The translations under genes were made by a program, and so were the position numbers. Under the pieces are notes generated by a model. That model was not told the DNA's origin. It ran no database searches and saw nothing but the letters and a program-made list of their open reading frames with translations. From A37T11 sp964546645 (GTDB lineage: Bacteria > Bacteroidota > Bacteroidia > Sphingobacteriales > Sphingobacteriaceae): DNA of 64,000 nucleotides. Position 1 is the stretch's first letter; each line of letters starts with the position of its first letter. Shown here piece by piece: positions 1-8,725 of this stretch. The stretch is from assembly GCA_964546645.1 (NCBI GenBank), contig CAZJKM010000002.1, forward strand, positions 1 through 64,000. The letters are read 5' to 3'.

Positions 1-2403
1 GGCCTGTATTATGCCCTGCATGAGTATTATCTGGCGAATGAATACCTGACCAGGGCCAAAGGCCTGTTGGAAACCTCATTTGGCGAATTCGGACCAGGCA
101 TCCTGGAGACGCTGGTTATGCTGGGCAGCACCAAGCAAAAACTGGGATTGGCGGCGGCGGCTGAAGAATTGTTCCGGGAGGCGTATCGTTTGCAGCAAGC
201 GCATGCGCCGGATGAAACCTCCAAAAGAGCTTATATAGAAAGCTATTACGCCGATTTCCAGTTTAGCCAGGATCGGTTCACAGAGGCCATTGACTACTAC
301 GATAGGGCCATAGCAAATTACCGTCGGATCGGAGCAGGCAACTCCTATTACAGCCTGTATGCCAAGGCCGACAAAGGGGCTACGTTGGGTTATTTGGATC
401 GATGGGATGAAGCGATAAGCGTCCAACAGGCGGCTTGGGATGATTTTTGCCGGTATTTCCCCCAGCTGAAAAACCGTACCCTTTCGTTTTTAGACAATAT
501 CAGCACTACTTATCGTCATGCAGGGCGTTTTGAGCAAGCCTTGGCATATTCCGATAGCGTGTTGTTGCGTAGCCTACAAATTGAACAGCCCCTAACCGAT
601 CCATCAGAATGGACTCCCCATTTACCTTATAGTTTCAACTCCTGCCTATTTCTCCTTAACCGGGTCTCCATCTTGCACGGGATGTATAAACAAGACAAGC
701 AACAGCAACACCTGGTAAAAATACTAAAAATAATTGACGGGTACAGTGCATTTGTCGCTGCTAATTTATACACATTCCGATCGCAAGCTTCGCTCATTGA
801 GCAAGCCGATATGAATAAAAAAATATTTTCCATTGGCATCGAGTCCTGCTGGGTCTTATCGGAGGAAGGGAAAGAGGCATACTATTTAGAAAAAGCCCTG
901 GATTACGCGGAACGCAGCAAGGCCCTGTTGCTGCGCCTGGCTTCCAACAACCTGATGGTGGATGCCGCAAGCGGCTCAGGCGATGGTATTGCCACACGCG
1001 ACCATGGCTTCCGGACAAAAATCAACCATCTCAACGAACAGTACCTCAATACAACGCAGGGCAGCGATTCCCTGCTGCGCGTGCTGACAATGGCCATGGA
1101 AGATTACCGGTTATTCCAGGACAGCCTCAGGCAGTCAGGCCATGAATCATTTTTAGCCAAATACAATCTGAATCCCTATTCTCTGGGCGACATCCGTTCA
1201 AAACTCCTTTCTAATCAGGAAACACTTATCCAGTATGCTATAACCGATGAATCGGTGTTTGCCTTTGTCGTTACGGCCAGGGAATTCCGCGTTTATCGTA
1301 TGGAAAAGGAGATCTTACGTGCTATTAACGATTTACAGCATCTGCACACGCTTTCCGCACAGCGTTTTGCAGCTATTGCATACCAACTCTATCAGGTACT
1401 GGTTAAACCGCTGGAACCTTATTTTGATGCCGGCCGGTTACTCATTATTCCGGATGCCGAGCTGTACTACCTTAATTTTGAGTTGCTGGTACAGCATGAT
1501 GGTGAACGGCATTTTGGACGGATGCCCTATCTCATTAAGCAGTATACGTTTTCCTATCTGTTGTCTGCATCAAGTGCTATCCATTTTAAGGAGGCACGAT
1601 CCCGCCCTGCCAGAAACAGGGCTGTACTTTTTGTACCAGTGTTTACCGAGGAAATGAAAGTTGCCCTTCGGGAATCGCGGCCAGCGCACACAGATGAAAA
1701 TGATATCTATTTCTTTCTGAGCAGGCAACCGTTTTCTCTGCAGGCGGCTAACCGAATAGGCCGGTTTATTTCCCATGACATGTTCACCGGCCAACAGGCG
1801 CAGGAGCATGTCTTCAAACAAACGGCGAAGGATTACCGTATCCTGCATTTCGGTACACATGCTGAAGTGAATAACCTGTCACCACTGCAGTCCAGGTTGT
1901 TTTTTGCCAGGTCTTTGCCAAACGATACGTTCAACACAGATGACGGATACCTGTATGCCTCTGAAATATACACGATGCAACTGCGTGCGGAGCTGGCTGT
2001 ACTCATTGCCTGTGAAACAGGAGCCGGAGCTTTGCGCAACGGAGAGGGAGTCATCTCATTGGCCCACAGTTTCCTGCACGCGGGATGTTCAGCTGTGGTA
2101 ATGGCCCTGTGGAAAATAGATGAAAAAACCAATGCCGGGATCGTATCCGAATTTTACGAATACTTATCAAAAGGAATGGATAAAAGTGACGCGCTCCGCC
2201 ATGCCAAATTACATTTTATAGAAACCAGCGATGGGGAACTGAGCCATCCGTATTACTGGGCCGGGCTGGCATTGATCGGCGACGGGGCGCCTTTATATAA
2301 AAGCTATAGTCTACTGTATTGGGGTATCGGTTTGTGCGTACTTATTTTAACAGGCCTGCTATTTGCAGGCAGAAAAAAACATTCCCGAAGCCGCGGTGAA
2401 TAG
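1..2403 (+). CDS. TPR-CHAT domain protein, 5' end outside window
   Basis: The frame is open from base 1, so the start lies upstream; the first internal start-like codon is TTG at 67. The N-terminal half is helical and TPR-like (Tyr/Ala-rich pairs of helices). The C-terminal half is a CHAT domain, the caspase-like protease fold. The catalytic His is in FGTHAEVN (codon 1858-1860) and the catalytic Cys in LIACETGAG (codon 2011-2013), followed by the typical GEGVISLAHSFLHAG segment. A hydrophobic helix near the end (LYWGIGLCVLILTGLLFAG) followed by a basic tail indicates membrane anchoring. CHAT-TPR proteins are common in Bacteroidota; some family members act in regulated proteolysis or defence, but nothing here identifies a substrate. 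It ends 2 bases before the convergent neighbour. Confidence 0.85.
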   Translation, partial: GLYYALHEYYLANEYLTRAKGLLETSFGEFGPGILETLVMLGSTKQKLGLAAAAEELFREAYRLQQAHAPDETSKRAYIESYYADFQFSQDRFTEAIDYYDRAIANYRRIGAGNSYYSLYAKADKGATLGYLDRWDEAISVQQAAWDDFCRYFPQLKNRTLSFLDNISTTYRHAGRFEQALAYSDSVLLRSLQIEQPLTDPSEWTPHLPYSFNSCLFLLNRVSILHGMYKQDKQQQHLVKILKIIDGYSAFVAANLYTFRSQASLIEQADMNKKIFSIGIESCWVLSEEGKEAYYLEKALDYAERSKALLLRLASNNLMVDAASGSGDGIATRDHGFRTKINHLNEQYLNTTQGSDSLLRVLTMAMEDYRLFQDSLRQSGHESFLAKYNLNPYSLGDIRSKLLSNQETLIQYAITDESVFAFVVTAREFRVYRMEKEILRAINDLQHLHTLSAQRFAAIAYQLYQVLVKPLEPYFDAGRLLIIPDAELYYLNFELLVQHDGERHFGRMPYLIKQYTFSYLLSASSAIHFKEARSRPARNRAVLFVPVFTEEMKVALRESRPAHTDENDIYFFLSRQPFSLQAANRIGRFISHDMFTGQQAQEHVFKQTAKDYRILHFGTHAEVNNLSPLQSRLFFARSLPNDTFNTDDGYLYASEIYTMQLRAELAVLIACETGAGALRNGEGVISLAHSFLHAGCSAVVMALWKIDEKTNAGIVSEFYEYLSKGMDKSDALRHAKLHFIETSDGELSHPYYWAGLALIGDGAPLYKSYSLLYWGIGLCVLILTGLLFAGRKKHSRSRGE

Positions 2404-2405
2404 TC

Positions 2406-3191
2406 TCACTTCCCGCTCATCATCAGCTCACTGACGATCGGCAGATGGTCTGAATACGGCACGTTCGGCACGTCCGTCCGGATCACTTTCACACCCGGAT
2501 CCGTAAGGATAAAGTCAATCCGGCGGTCCGGCTGGTTTGCGGGGAACGTATAGCCCCCGTCCGAATGGGTGTCTACCAGTCGCAATCCGCGCATCAACGT
2601 TGCCAACTCAGGAGATCCGGGTACGGTATTCAGGTCGCCGACAAACACGATGGGTAGCTCGCACGTCTTCAGTCGTTCGACGATCAGGCGAACCTGTTGT
2701 TCACGGGATTCCTGGCCACGATAGTCAAGGTGCACATTGACCACCCTGATTTTCTGCGTATCGGTTATCAACAGGTCGGCCATCAGCATGACGACCGTCC
2801 CGGATGCAACCGGCAGACGGGAGGTCTCCACCGCATGAACCGGATACTTCGACAGCAACGCCTGGCCATAGGCACCGCCCTGAAAGGCGAAATGCCGGGC
2901 AAAAACAGGGTACATCCCCGTCTTGCGTGCCAGCTCGGCCGTCTGATCTACCCGGCCGGATCGTATACACACGCTATCCACTTCCTGTAAACCAACGATG
3001 CCCGCCCCACTGGCCCTGATAAAATCGGCCATGGCACCGATCTGGTCGTTACCTTCCAGGTCTTTTCCATGGTGAATGTTATAGGACATCACGGTTACCG
3101 GCTGACGCGGCAACGACATTCCCATACAAAAAAATCCCATAACAAACAGGATGATGGTTACCGAAAGCAATAAAGACGTTTTTTTTTGCAT
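2406..3191 (-). CDS. Secreted endonuclease/exonuclease/phosphatase family protein
   Basis: The protein has about 260 residues. A signal peptide or N-terminal anchor (MQKKTSLLLSVTIILFVMGF) decides the start at 3191; an upstream in-frame ATG at 3263 would place a polar stretch before it. Family motifs are visible: MSYNIHHG near the N-terminus, GLQEVDS (metal-binding Glu), VFVGDLNTVPGS (Asp/Asn pair) and the terminal SDHLPIV (catalytic His). These are the active-site motifs of the DNase I/sphingomyelinase/inositol-phosphatase fold. Substrate cannot be told from sequence: nucleic acid, phospholipid and sugar phosphate are all possible. It acts outside the cytoplasm. It is separated from the upstream catalase by a terminator hairpin, so it is probably a separate transcript. 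Confidence 0.85.
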   Translation of the reverse strand: MQKKTSLLLSVTIILFVMGFFCMGMSLPRQPVTVMSYNIHHGKDLEGNDQIGAMADFIRASGAGIVGLQEVDSVCIRSGRVDQTAELARKTGMYPVFARHFAFQGGAYGQALLSKYPVHAVETSRLPVASGTVVMLMADLLITDTQKIRVVNVHLDYRGQESREQQVRLIVERLKTCELPIVFVGDLNTVPGSPELATLMRGLRLVDTHSDGGYTFPANQPDRRIDFILTDPGVKVIRTDVPNVPYSDHLPIVSELMMSGK

Positions 3192-3311
3192 AGTTAAGTG
3201 TCTACGGGATCGGAGCAACGTGTATCCGGGGGTAAATGTAGCTCCCCTGTCTGACATTTCCATAAAATTTTAAAAATGATACGGACGAAGTATACAAAAA
3301 CCGTCCCCAAA

Positions 3312-3354
3312 AACAGGAGGCTGCCTTCATATGGTCTGAAGACAGCCTCCTGTT
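3312..3354 (-). terminator. Rho-independent terminator of the catalase gene
   Basis: There is an 18-bp stem with one G-U type mismatch (arms 3312-3329 and 3337-3354) and a 7-base loop. Read on the minus strand it is followed by a short T run. It lies 26 bases past the catalase stop codon. Confidence 0.85.
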
Positions 3355-3379
3355 ATTTATTTTATCGGTTCAGACCGGC

Positions 3380-4894
3380 TTATCCGTTTGTCGGCCGGGG
3401 AGCCCACCTATCGTACGGTGTCATATCGAAGCTGTTCACATTTTCCATGGTCAGCCCGAGCGCTTTGGCTACACCTTCCCCGTATTCAGGATCTGCCTTG
3501 TAGCAGTTTCTGATGTGGCGGATCTGGATAAACCGCTCGGCACCACCAACCTGGGCCGCCGTGTTCCGAAACAGCAGATCGGCTTTTCCGTCGGCTTTGA
3601 TGATACGGAACAGGTCGCCCGGCTGCGTGAAGTAATCCTCATCATCATCCCTGAAATTATGTGCATAGGCAGCACCTTCCACTTCCAGTGGCGGTTCTTT
3701 AGTATGAGCCTGTTCCTGCCATTCCCCATAGCTGTTGGGTTCGTAGTGTAACGTACCGCCATAGTTGCCGTCAACCCGCATGGCACCATCACGGTGGTAA
3801 GCATGGTAAGGACAGGTTGGTTTATTGACGGGAATCTGGTAATGGTTTACCCCCAGACGGTAACGCTGGGCATCACCGTAAGAGAACAACCGGCCCTGGA
3901 GCATTTTGTCCGGTGAAAACCCGATGCCGGGAACGATATGGGTCGGATTAAAAGCAGCCTGCTCTACATCCTGGAAATAGTTTTCCGGATTTCTGTTCAG
4001 CTCAAACTCTCCCACAGGAATCAGTGGAAAATCCTTCTTGGACCATACTTTTGTCAGGTCAAACGGATGGAAACGGTATGTTTTCGCCTCTTCTTCGGTC
4101 ATGATCTGTACAAATAATTTCCATTTCGGGAAATCACGGCGCTCAATGGCCTCAAACAAATCGCGTTGAGAAGACTCTCTGTCCCTTCCGACAACGGTTG
4201 CCGCTTCTTCATCAGTCAGGTTCTCAATTCCCTGCTGTGAAACAAAGTGGAATTTTACCCAATGCCTTACATTGTCATGATTGATAAAGCTGTACGTATG
4301 GCTTCCGAAACCGTGCATATGGCGGTACCCCCTCGGGATTCCGCGGTCGCTCATCACAATCGTAATCTGGTGCAACGCCTCAGGGAGCAGGGTCCAGAAA
4401 TCCCAGTTATTATTCGCACTTCTCAGGTTGGTTTTGGGGTCGCGTTTGACGGCATGGTTCAAATCGGGGAATTTCATCGGGTCGCGGAAAAAGAACACCG
4501 GGGTGTTGTTTCCTACCAGGTCCCAGATACCTTCATCCGTATAAAATTTCAATGCAAAGCCTCTGATATCCCGCTCGGCATCTGCCGCTCCCCGTTCACC
4601 GGCTACCGTGGAGAAACGGGCAAATAGTTCCGTTTTCTTACCAATTTGACTAAAGATAGCCGCTTTGGTATAACGTGTGATGTCATGCGTTACGGTAAAA
4701 GTGCCGAAAGCACCTGAACCTTTGGCGTGCATCCGGCGCTCGGGAATCACTTCACGATCGAAGTTGGCCATTTTTTCGAGAAACCAGAAATCCTGCATCA
4801 GCATAGGACCCCTCGGGCCGACTGTCTGCACATTCTGGTTGTCGGGAACCGGCGCACCTGTCTGTCTGGTAAGGTTTGTTTTTTTCTCTTCCAT
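3380..4894 (-). CDS. katA: Catalase (small-subunit, clade 3 type)
   Basis: This is a monofunctional haem catalase of 504 residues, the usual length for small-subunit enzymes, which disproportionates hydrogen peroxide in the cytoplasm (no signal peptide). Catalytic His56 lies in ERRMHAKGSGAFG, the distal Asn is in the VGNNTPVFF segment near residue 129, and the proximal haem ligand Tyr339 is in RLFSYGDAQRYRLG. The N-terminal NQNVQTVGPRGP stretch is typical of the family. It stands alone with its own terminator downstream. About 215 bases separate it from the next minus-strand gene upstream; no OxyR or PerR site was recognised there. Confidence 0.95.
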   Translation of the reverse strand: MEEKKTNLTRQTGAPVPDNQNVQTVGPRGPMLMQDFWFLEKMANFDREVIPERRMHAKGSGAFGTFTVTHDITRYTKAAIFSQIGKKTELFARFSTVAGERGAADAERDIRGFALKFYTDEGIWDLVGNNTPVFFFRDPMKFPDLNHAVKRDPKTNLRSANNNWDFWTLLPEALHQITIVMSDRGIPRGYRHMHGFGSHTYSFINHDNVRHWVKFHFVSQQGIENLTDEEAATVVGRDRESSQRDLFEAIERRDFPKWKLFVQIMTEEEAKTYRFHPFDLTKVWSKKDFPLIPVGEFELNRNPENYFQDVEQAAFNPTHIVPGIGFSPDKMLQGRLFSYGDAQRYRLGVNHYQIPVNKPTCPYHAYHRDGAMRVDGNYGGTLHYEPNSYGEWQEQAHTKEPPLEVEGAAYAHNFRDDDEDYFTQPGDLFRIIKADGKADLLFRNTAAQVGGAERFIQIRHIRNCYKADPEYGEGVAKALGLTMENVNSFDMTPYDRWAPRPTNG

Positions 4895-5110
4895 GTTCTG
4901 TTTGTTTAATAGTGATTGATATGTTTAATATACCTGTCGAGGAACTCTCCTGCATATAAAGTCATAAAGATAGACTATATAAAACTATCATCAAAATCGA
5001 TTAATCCTATAGCTAAATAGCTAAAACCTATTGCTTCAGAGCCTTCCGGAGACAACGTATCCATCACAAACGTGCGCCGTTTTTCAGCCCATGGGGCAAC
5101 AGGTATCCGA

Positions 5111-5677
5111 TTATACCCGCAATGAACCCCGGAACCCCCTTGCCCCGTAGTAGGACTCCGCACCGTTATGATACAGGAATACATGGCCATACCGCCAGTC
5201 ACAAAAAACAGCTCCGCCGAGTTTCCGGATATCCACAGGTGTTTTCACCCAGCTGGATGTTTTCGTATCAAATTTTCCCAGTTGCTGCAATCCCCGGTAC
5301 TGTTCTTCGGTCAACAGGTCAATCCCCATTTCCGCCGCCATACCTGTTGCGCTGTGGGCCGGTTTATGCTCTTTCCTGGAGGCCAGTGCTTCCGGGTCGT
5401 AACAAACACTTCTGCGCCCTTTCGGGCTTTCTGCTGAACAGTCATAAAAAATATACTCGCCGGTCTTTTCATCCTGACCGATGACATCCGGTTCACCGCC
5501 GGTTATTTCCATTTCATGGAGAGACCATAACTTATCAGGATTAGCCTCCAGCCGTTCCTGTACAGCGGCCCATTGCAGTCCCTGATGCCGGTCGGCATGT
5601 TTTTCAAAACGTTTTTTTAATACACCTGTCAATTCTTCTTGTTGCGCAGGCGACAATTGCTTTTTTATATTCATCAT
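5111..5677 (-). CDS. DUF4256 family protein
   Basis: The protein has 188 residues, no signal peptide and no membrane segment. It matches the DUF4256 family as I know it: an N-terminal helical stretch (LSPAQQEEL), then MEITGGEPDVIG, then FYDCSAESPKGRRSVCYD, and a C-terminus ending YYGARGFRGSLRV. The function of the family is unknown. The start region contains two adjacent ATGs (5677 and 5674). The first overlaps the stop codon of the upstream ORF (ATGA arrangement), so translation is probably coupled to it. Confidence 0.85.
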   Translation of the reverse strand: MMNIKKQLSPAQQEELTGVLKKRFEKHADRHQGLQWAAVQERLEANPDKLWSLHEMEITGGEPDVIGQDEKTGEYIFYDCSAESPKGRRSVCYDPEALASRKEHKPAHSATGMAAEMGIDLLTEEQYRGLQQLGKFDTKTSSWVKTPVDIRKLGGAVFCDWRYGHVFLYHNGAESYYGARGFRGSLRV

Positions 5678-5925
5678 ATCTTTATATGCTTGCTGTTGAA
5701 TGCCCTCAACGACATTTCAGCTGCGCCCTCACCCCCCCCCTCGTCCATGAAACCAACATGGGTCCGCACATCCACCACCTGGGCCTGCCTGGTTTCGGCA
5801 ATCTTTTGCGCAAACGATGTTGCCGGCAGTTTGACCTGCTCCGCTTTGTGCTGTCCGTTACTGCAACCTCCCCTCATCATCATGAGGAGAAACCATAAAA
5901 ATACCGTCTTCACTTGTCCAGGCAT
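5674..5925 (-). pseudogene. Truncated rhodanese-like lipoprotein remnant
   Basis: This 83-residue frame begins with a short hydrophobic leader and a lipobox-like RGGC-SN. It continues with a recognisable start of a rhodanese domain (LPATSFAQKIAE, then QVVDVRT), but stops after HIKI, before any active-site Cys loop. The usual GHIxGA segment is replaced by a glycine run encoded by nine consecutive C on the plus strand (5732-5740). A tract of eight or ten would close the frame at once. It overlaps the DUF4256 start by four bases. I infer a decayed or truncated gene; a real small lipoprotein is the alternative. Confidence 0.4.
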
Positions 5926-6139
5926 TCAGCCATCCTTCCGTTGATCCTCAAAGTTACTATTTTACATGTAATAATGTAACATCCCATGCCCTGCACCTAC
6001 CCGCTACGGAGCGTACCGAGAATGTACCCATACAACCGGTACTGCCGGTCAGCCGGGTGAAATAAAATTTTTCCTTTTAGTCTTACCGAATTAATATCTA
6101 TTTTTAGGCCCCATAAAAATCACGAAACAATATCTTGAC

Positions 6140-7162
6140 ATGAGGCGACCTCTTATTTGTATTCTTAACTCCAGCACATTCGGAAAACACTTTGCCGAAC
6201 ACATGGATACCCTTCACGGCTTTGCAGACATCCGGCACGTAACGGTACCTGCCGACATCGATGCAAATGCACTTGCAGAACATATAAAAGATGCGGACGG
6301 CATCATTGCCAGCGTAACCCCCAAAATTCCGCGGGGGACGCTGGAACAATGTGACAGGCTGGTGCTGCTGGTGCGTCATGGTATCGGCTGTGACAATGTG
6401 GATTTAGCCGCCGCAACCGAATTAGGGATCATGGTATCCAGGGTGCAGGGCATCGTTGAAAAGGAAGCGGTAGCCGAGTATGCGGTATCGTTACTGATGG
6501 CCGGGGCAAGAAAGCTGGTACTGGGTGCCCTGGCGGTGCGAAACAGCGACTGGGCGTCACGCGCAGGCATGGTGGGTATGGAGCTGAAAGGGAAAACCAT
6601 TGGCATCATCGGACTGGGCAATATCGGTTCCCGCAGTTCAGAAATTCTGTCTAAAGGGTTCGGCGCCCATGTCGTTGCTTCCGACCCTTACATCGCCAAA
6701 GAGCGTTTCGGGCAATTCGGTGCCAAAGAAGTGTCACTGGATGAACTGATCAAAACCTCCCATGCCATCCTGTTCCACTGCCCGCTCACGGATGAAACCC
6801 GGCGGATGCTGGGGGCCGCTCAGTTTGCCAACCTGCAGAAAGGGGTTGTACTGGTCAATACCTGCCGTGGTGAACTGGTTGACGAAGATGTACTGTATGC
6901 CGCTTTGCAAGGCGGTCAACTGGGTGTATATGCTACTGATGTGGTGGAAGGGGAGCCGATAGACGGGGAACACCGGCTGGCCAAGCTGGATAATGTCATC
7001 ATCACCCCTCACCTGGGTGGCTACAGCTGGGAATCCCTGCATGGCATGGGACAAACCTGTGTGGATGATTCGGTTGCTGTGTTTCAGCAAAACGGCGTTC
7101 CCGGCGAGCTGGCGAACCCCGAAGTTTTACAAAAACCACGCAGAACATGGCCCTCGCATTAG
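6140..7162 (+). CDS. D-isomer-specific 2-hydroxyacid dehydrogenase
   Basis: This is a 340-residue NAD(P)-dependent enzyme of the phosphoglycerate/glyoxylate dehydrogenase fold. The Rossmann signature is GIIGLGNIGSR (about residues 153-163). The catalytic Arg is in NTCRGELVDE, the Glu in VVEGEPI and the His in TPHLGGYSWES. It lacks the C-terminal ACT domain of classical SerA, so catabolic use on a sugar acid or hydroxy acid is as likely as serine synthesis. The 3' end overlaps the next gene, a sugar kinase, by 16 bases, which points to a shared operon and pathway. No close TAnnTTTG match was seen upstream; TATTTTTA near 6100 is one mismatch away. Confidence 0.9.
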   Translation: MRRPLICILNSSTFGKHFAEHMDTLHGFADIRHVTVPADIDANALAEHIKDADGIIASVTPKIPRGTLEQCDRLVLLVRHGIGCDNVDLAAATELGIMVSRVQGIVEKEAVAEYAVSLLMAGARKLVLGALAVRNSDWASRAGMVGMELKGKTIGIIGLGNIGSRSSEILSKGFGAHVVASDPYIAKERFGQFGAKEVSLDELIKTSHAILFHCPLTDETRRMLGAAQFANLQKGVVLVNTCRGELVDEDVLYAALQGGQLGVYATDVVEGEPIDGEHRLAKLDNVIITPHLGGYSWESLHGMGQTCVDDSVAVFQQNGVPGELANPEVLQKPRRTWPSH

Positions 7163-8631
7163 CCGTCGACCTGGGGACTACAAACCTCAAGGTCGGGCTG
7201 ATCGATGAAAGCGGAACTATCCTTGAGCTGCGTTCCGCAACCGTTCCCGTTATCAGCTCTGCTGCCGGCGGGGCGGAACACGACCCGGAAGTACTTAAAA
7301 GCCTTATTCTTGGTCTCTGCAAAGAATTGCTGGCGCATGGCGCCGCTGATGACGTACGCTATATCGTCGGGTCTACCTACCAGTTTGGCCTCATGCTGCT
7401 GGACAGCCGGAAGAAACCGCTGACCGGTATGACAGTACTGGCGGACATCCGTTCCCAGCGGACGTTTGATGCTTTTTTGGAGGCCTATGCGGATGTGGAC
7501 ATCTATGCACAGACCGGATGCCCGCTGATGACACCCTATGTGCTTCCGCGTTTATTCTATTTTTCAGCCCGGGAAAAGGATATTTTCCGGCAGGCAGCTT
7601 ACTTTACGGACAGCAAAGCTTTTTTATTTGAATGGCTGACGGGTGAGTTTGTCACCGATATCAGTACGGCGGCGGCCAGCCAGCATTATAATCTGCACCA
7701 GGGTCGTTGGGACGACGGACTGCTGGCGCACATCGGACTATCTGCAGATCAGTTTCCAGTCATCAAGGACGGCACCACCTATCTCTGTCCGTTAAAAGAA
7801 GAGCTGCGGACCGAACTCGGATTAAAACAACCGGTGGACGTGCTACTGGGTGTATACGACGGCGCGGCGCTGGCTGTCGGCTTAGGGGCACTCCAGCCCG
7901 GTGTCGGCATTATGAATGTCGGCACATCGGCCATGCTGCGGGTACCCGGTACTGTCCCGGCATTTGACAAAGGTGACAATAAACGGATTCAGCCTTATGC
8001 GGTGAATACCCGTCTCTTCCTGAATGGGGGGGCACTCAATAACGCGGCCTTACCTATCAACTGGTTACGCGACAGTTTATTTGATGTAGATGTGCAGGAC
8101 CCGGCGATGTTGCACACGGGAACCGAGCCACCGCTGCTGTGCCTTCCTTACCTGACGAGCGAACGGGATTCAAAGACAGGTCCCTACGCCTCCGGCGTCT
8201 TTTTCGGGCTGCGCCAGTACCATGACAAAACAGCTATGGCGCGGGCCGTGTTAGAGGGCGTAGCTTATTCCATGCGCTATCTTTACGATGCGCTGAAGGA
8301 AAACCAGTTACACATCAGTGAACTGCGCATGGGCGGCGGAGGCGCACAGATAAAACCCTGGCCTCAGCTGTTTGCCAACATTCTGGGCCTTCCGATCAAC
8401 ATCCCGGCAGGAGACCAGATGGGCTTAGTGGGTAGTGCCATGCTTGCCTTTGTTGCCGGCGGATTGTATGCGGATATCACCGTGATGGGTGCGCAGGTGA
8501 TCCGCACCGGCGTAAGCATTGATCCGGACGCAAAGGTACTGACGGTTCATGACGAGCGTTATCAGTTTTTTAAGAAAGTCCGTGAAACCCTGGCCCCGCT
8601 GTATAAAGAGCACGCCGCATTGTCCCGTTAA
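7147..8631 (+). CDS. FGGY-family carbohydrate kinase
   Basis: This 494-residue sugar kinase of the actin/hexokinase fold phosphorylates a sugar, sugar acid or polyol with ATP. The N-terminal phosphate-binding loop is AVDLGTTNLKVGLID. The second-domain nucleotide-binding motifs are GIMNVGTSAMLRV and LRMGGGGAQIKPW, followed by the hinge GDQMGLVGSAMLA. Length and motif order fit xylulokinase/gluconokinase-type members, but the substrate pocket cannot be read reliably. The start overlaps the dehydrogenase by 16 bases. A secreted propeller protein follows 94 bases downstream. Together they suggest uptake and breakdown of an oxidised sugar. Confidence 0.9.
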   Translation: MALALAVDLGTTNLKVGLIDESGTILELRSATVPVISSAAGGAEHDPEVLKSLILGLCKELLAHGAADDVRYIVGSTYQFGLMLLDSRKKPLTGMTVLADIRSQRTFDAFLEAYADVDIYAQTGCPLMTPYVLPRLFYFSAREKDIFRQAAYFTDSKAFLFEWLTGEFVTDISTAAASQHYNLHQGRWDDGLLAHIGLSADQFPVIKDGTTYLCPLKEELRTELGLKQPVDVLLGVYDGAALAVGLGALQPGVGIMNVGTSAMLRVPGTVPAFDKGDNKRIQPYAVNTRLFLNGGALNNAALPINWLRDSLFDVDVQDPAMLHTGTEPPLLCLPYLTSERDSKTGPYASGVFFGLRQYHDKTAMARAVLEGVAYSMRYLYDALKENQLHISELRMGGGGAQIKPWPQLFANILGLPINIPAGDQMGLVGSAMLAFVAGGLYADITVMGAQVIRTGVSIDPDAKVLTVHDERYQFFKKVRETLAPLYKEHAALSR

Positions 8632-8725
8632 ATCATCCGCTCAGCTGCAGCAGGTTTTTCACCTGGATTAACCCGGGAGATTGCGTATGCAGGTTTCATT
8701 ACCGACAAAAAACAAATTTAGTCAT

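Noticed and set aside
4975..5202. Small minus-strand gene after DUF4256, including a hydrophobic stretch in another frame
   Set aside because: It overlaps the DUF4256 3' end out of frame; no start signal or family. I see nothing else in 4895-5110.
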